A stretch of DNA of 24,213 nucleotides from a virus, in the IMG/VR virus record IMGVR_UViG_3300031631_000027, positions 1 to 24,213 of that record. One strand, given 5' to 3'. The translations under genes and the position numbers were made by a program. Below, piece after piece: positions 23,901 through 24,213 of this stretch (position 1 is its first letter; each line of letters begins with the position of its first letter). Below the pieces are notes generated by a model. The model made no database searches, was not told where the DNA came from, and worked only from the letters and a program-made list of their open reading frames with translations.

Positions 23901-24213
23901 CGTAACAACGCCAATAATGAGCGGTTATTGGACCTTTTCCCGGCGCTAAAAAGCGATTTGAATGACGTGACTAAAGCCGCTACACTGCTTGAAGCCGCCC
24001 AACAATCTACCGCTGCGGAGCTTAAAGCCGCAAGGGGAACGCTGGGACTATACGAGCTTTTACCAGACAAAACGGCTAATGCCGCCACTGTAATATCTCG
24101 CGCACTTAGTGATAAGCAGCCTAGACCTTGGCAGGTAATGGACCAATACGTTAGGATGATTGACAATATTGGGGAAGAGGGCTTTACCGTGACGTCCAGC
24201 CTAAGCCCAAATG
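20922..24213 (+). CDS. Large internal virion-type protein, 3' end outside window
   Basis: A frame open from the ATG at 20922 to the last base, 1097 codons with no stop, so the gene continues past the window. GGAG lies 9 bases before the ATG; the previous stop is one base upstream. Residues 1-60 are Pro/Ala/Val-rich (PAATPVVNPAVAPAAVSQP). Residues 60-150 are folded-looking (SFSPQEFMDIWETMDVAAKD). Residues 156-220 are Gly/Ala-rich and hydrophobic (VSAGGFYAGMYAGNALVAG, then TPIITGLAAAIAGKAGGDA), which could insert in a membrane. Residues 280-370 hold a second Gly-rich stretch (GAYGGTVGAAGLAEA). About 700-830 is a long Ala/Gln/Glu helix region (QLASAFEAQANLIAAQENQA). By place, size and membrane-like parts it fits the T7 gp16 class of ejected proteins. 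I see no lytic transglycosylase motif in the part present. Confidence 0.75.
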   Translation, partial: MAQAYPVGAALPAQLTPPAATPVVNPAVAPAAVSQPIVQAAQPAAPAAVSQSSPFQMSFSPQEFMDIWETMDVAAKDPASGFDSAAQGFASSLVETLVYDPYYKGKMDYNTLRLGTAPILQELGIDGGLTDEQIIEIFAIDDKGAPVVANGTAIEGFQREILGDAVSAGGFYAGMYAGNALVAGIPPITPWTAAIRVGTPIITGLAAAIAGKAGGDAVTDAFMDPEPIMIPGNPEYEMGKTASHMLGYVVTPWAIPKGGANLGGQIVLHNLKNFMGPMLNNARAPLSARFVGGIESMTEKLATRAAVNPYGTALVEVGAYGGTVGAAGLAEANSPGNPWVRFGFEMAGGVGMGVATDVAVNTMPAVLKWSGKGLYNLFNKVRGKSTQTDLQLQYGLSEDELKTAGNFIIEQLEKNAEDPDEILKVLNDPSFNRWLVDEDGVEIELDAATKAASVTLLALQHQFMDAAPGGAQQGSKATMTDAVSALRRALLAMYADGSETALGDAALVQTGLFEGVLDSKLAAAFSNMQKSMRQVRPDGENVDIAAADAIFTLLEGQYKNGRNAEELLWKRIPQDVVVTSFINEQGVTTSTPNFITKWAELLGNETPEIKAAILKSDDLTFLQQFVLRKTEELGLAPTEAPTAQLLPALAEQKVLDKALNKIAGTENANFVDETLSQLRYEDASPQAMMEQLRKQAKEALEPEVDWSGFGSSPKSLPVTKEQKQLASAFEAQANLIAAQENQAKAFAGQAADAATETGEIVGLQANELVRSRGRALAMGRRLSAAGYNEEARIANEMADAMMADLNSMGVGISQAYDTARSYSRAFNDVFTRAYGGEILGTKRNGAPKIPIATLANTLMRGDAAFMRAQQLDGIAQFEVTQSLTNLLISDTLESTGEVAGLSAAVKATGKELLEDFNQSIDPSTGILDMRLMRAWYGRNKEAILTVPNLNTRITDAMNGSTQLRSAEETLVRTVRANTLNPDGTLNVGALSNWRNNANNERLLDLFPALKSDLNDVTKAATLLEAAQQSTAAELKAARGTLGLYELLPDKTANAATVISRALSDKQPRPWQVMDQYVRMIDNIGEEGFTVTSSLSPN

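Noticed and set aside
21255-24166. Series of reverse-strand open frames (60-157 codons)
   Set aside because: They lie opposite the continuous forward frame from 20922, have Ser/Ala/Cys-rich composition typical of antisense readings and no ribosome sites that stand out.

Overview
The window is one continuous stretch of the late (virion structural) region of a tailed bacteriophage. All 19 genes I can support lie on the + strand. They are packed with almost no space between them: ten of 18 junctions overlap by 1 or 4 bases, and only one gap exceeds 10 bases (9691-9747). I see no tRNA, rRNA, CRISPR array, integrase, transposase or bacterial chromosomal gene. Base composition looks close to half G+C by eye, lower in 4939-6855. 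The protein families (SU10-type adaptor, P22 gp10/T7 gp12-like nozzle, TLTNKT-repeat fibres, DUF7483 repeats, giant ejection-type proteins, no clear long-tail tape measure) suggest a short-tailed, podovirus-like phage. It resembles marine environmental phages I remember, of the kind recovered as uncultured virus contigs. The host cannot be fixed from this window. Terminase, portal, major capsid, lysis and replication genes are not here.

Layout. (1) 1-2302, neck and connector: a 5'-truncated head-tail adaptor-like gene, a conserved 100-residue protein, an SU10-type adaptor, a 99-residue protein and a 150-residue beta-rich virion protein. (2) 2302-9690, surface and receptor-binding module: a protein built from a precise 22-residue repeat, a 642-residue fibre, a 638-residue DUF7483-repeat protein with a chaperone-like partner, a second TLTNKT fibre, a FN3 plus glycine-rich adhesin and another small partner-type protein. 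(3) 9691-9747, the only real intergenic gap. (4) 9748-12202: a 643-residue nozzle-like protein, a 98-residue small protein and a 77-residue zinc-ribbon protein. (5) 12202 to the end: four very large proteins (543, 966, 1395 and at least 1097 residues) that look like internal/ejection proteins. The last begins at 20922, has no in-frame stop and runs off the window.

How they fit together: adaptor and nozzle would build the short tail on the portal, the surface module would supply fibres and adhesins, and the internal proteins would be packed in the head and released to carry DNA across the envelope. The least expected signals are an exact 66-bp (22-residue) repeat whose single unit also ends two unrelated small virion proteins, an Ala/Gln/Gly-rich rod-like protein with an 18-residue period, repeat cassettes shared between two fibre genes, and stacked repeats in the 1395-residue protein.
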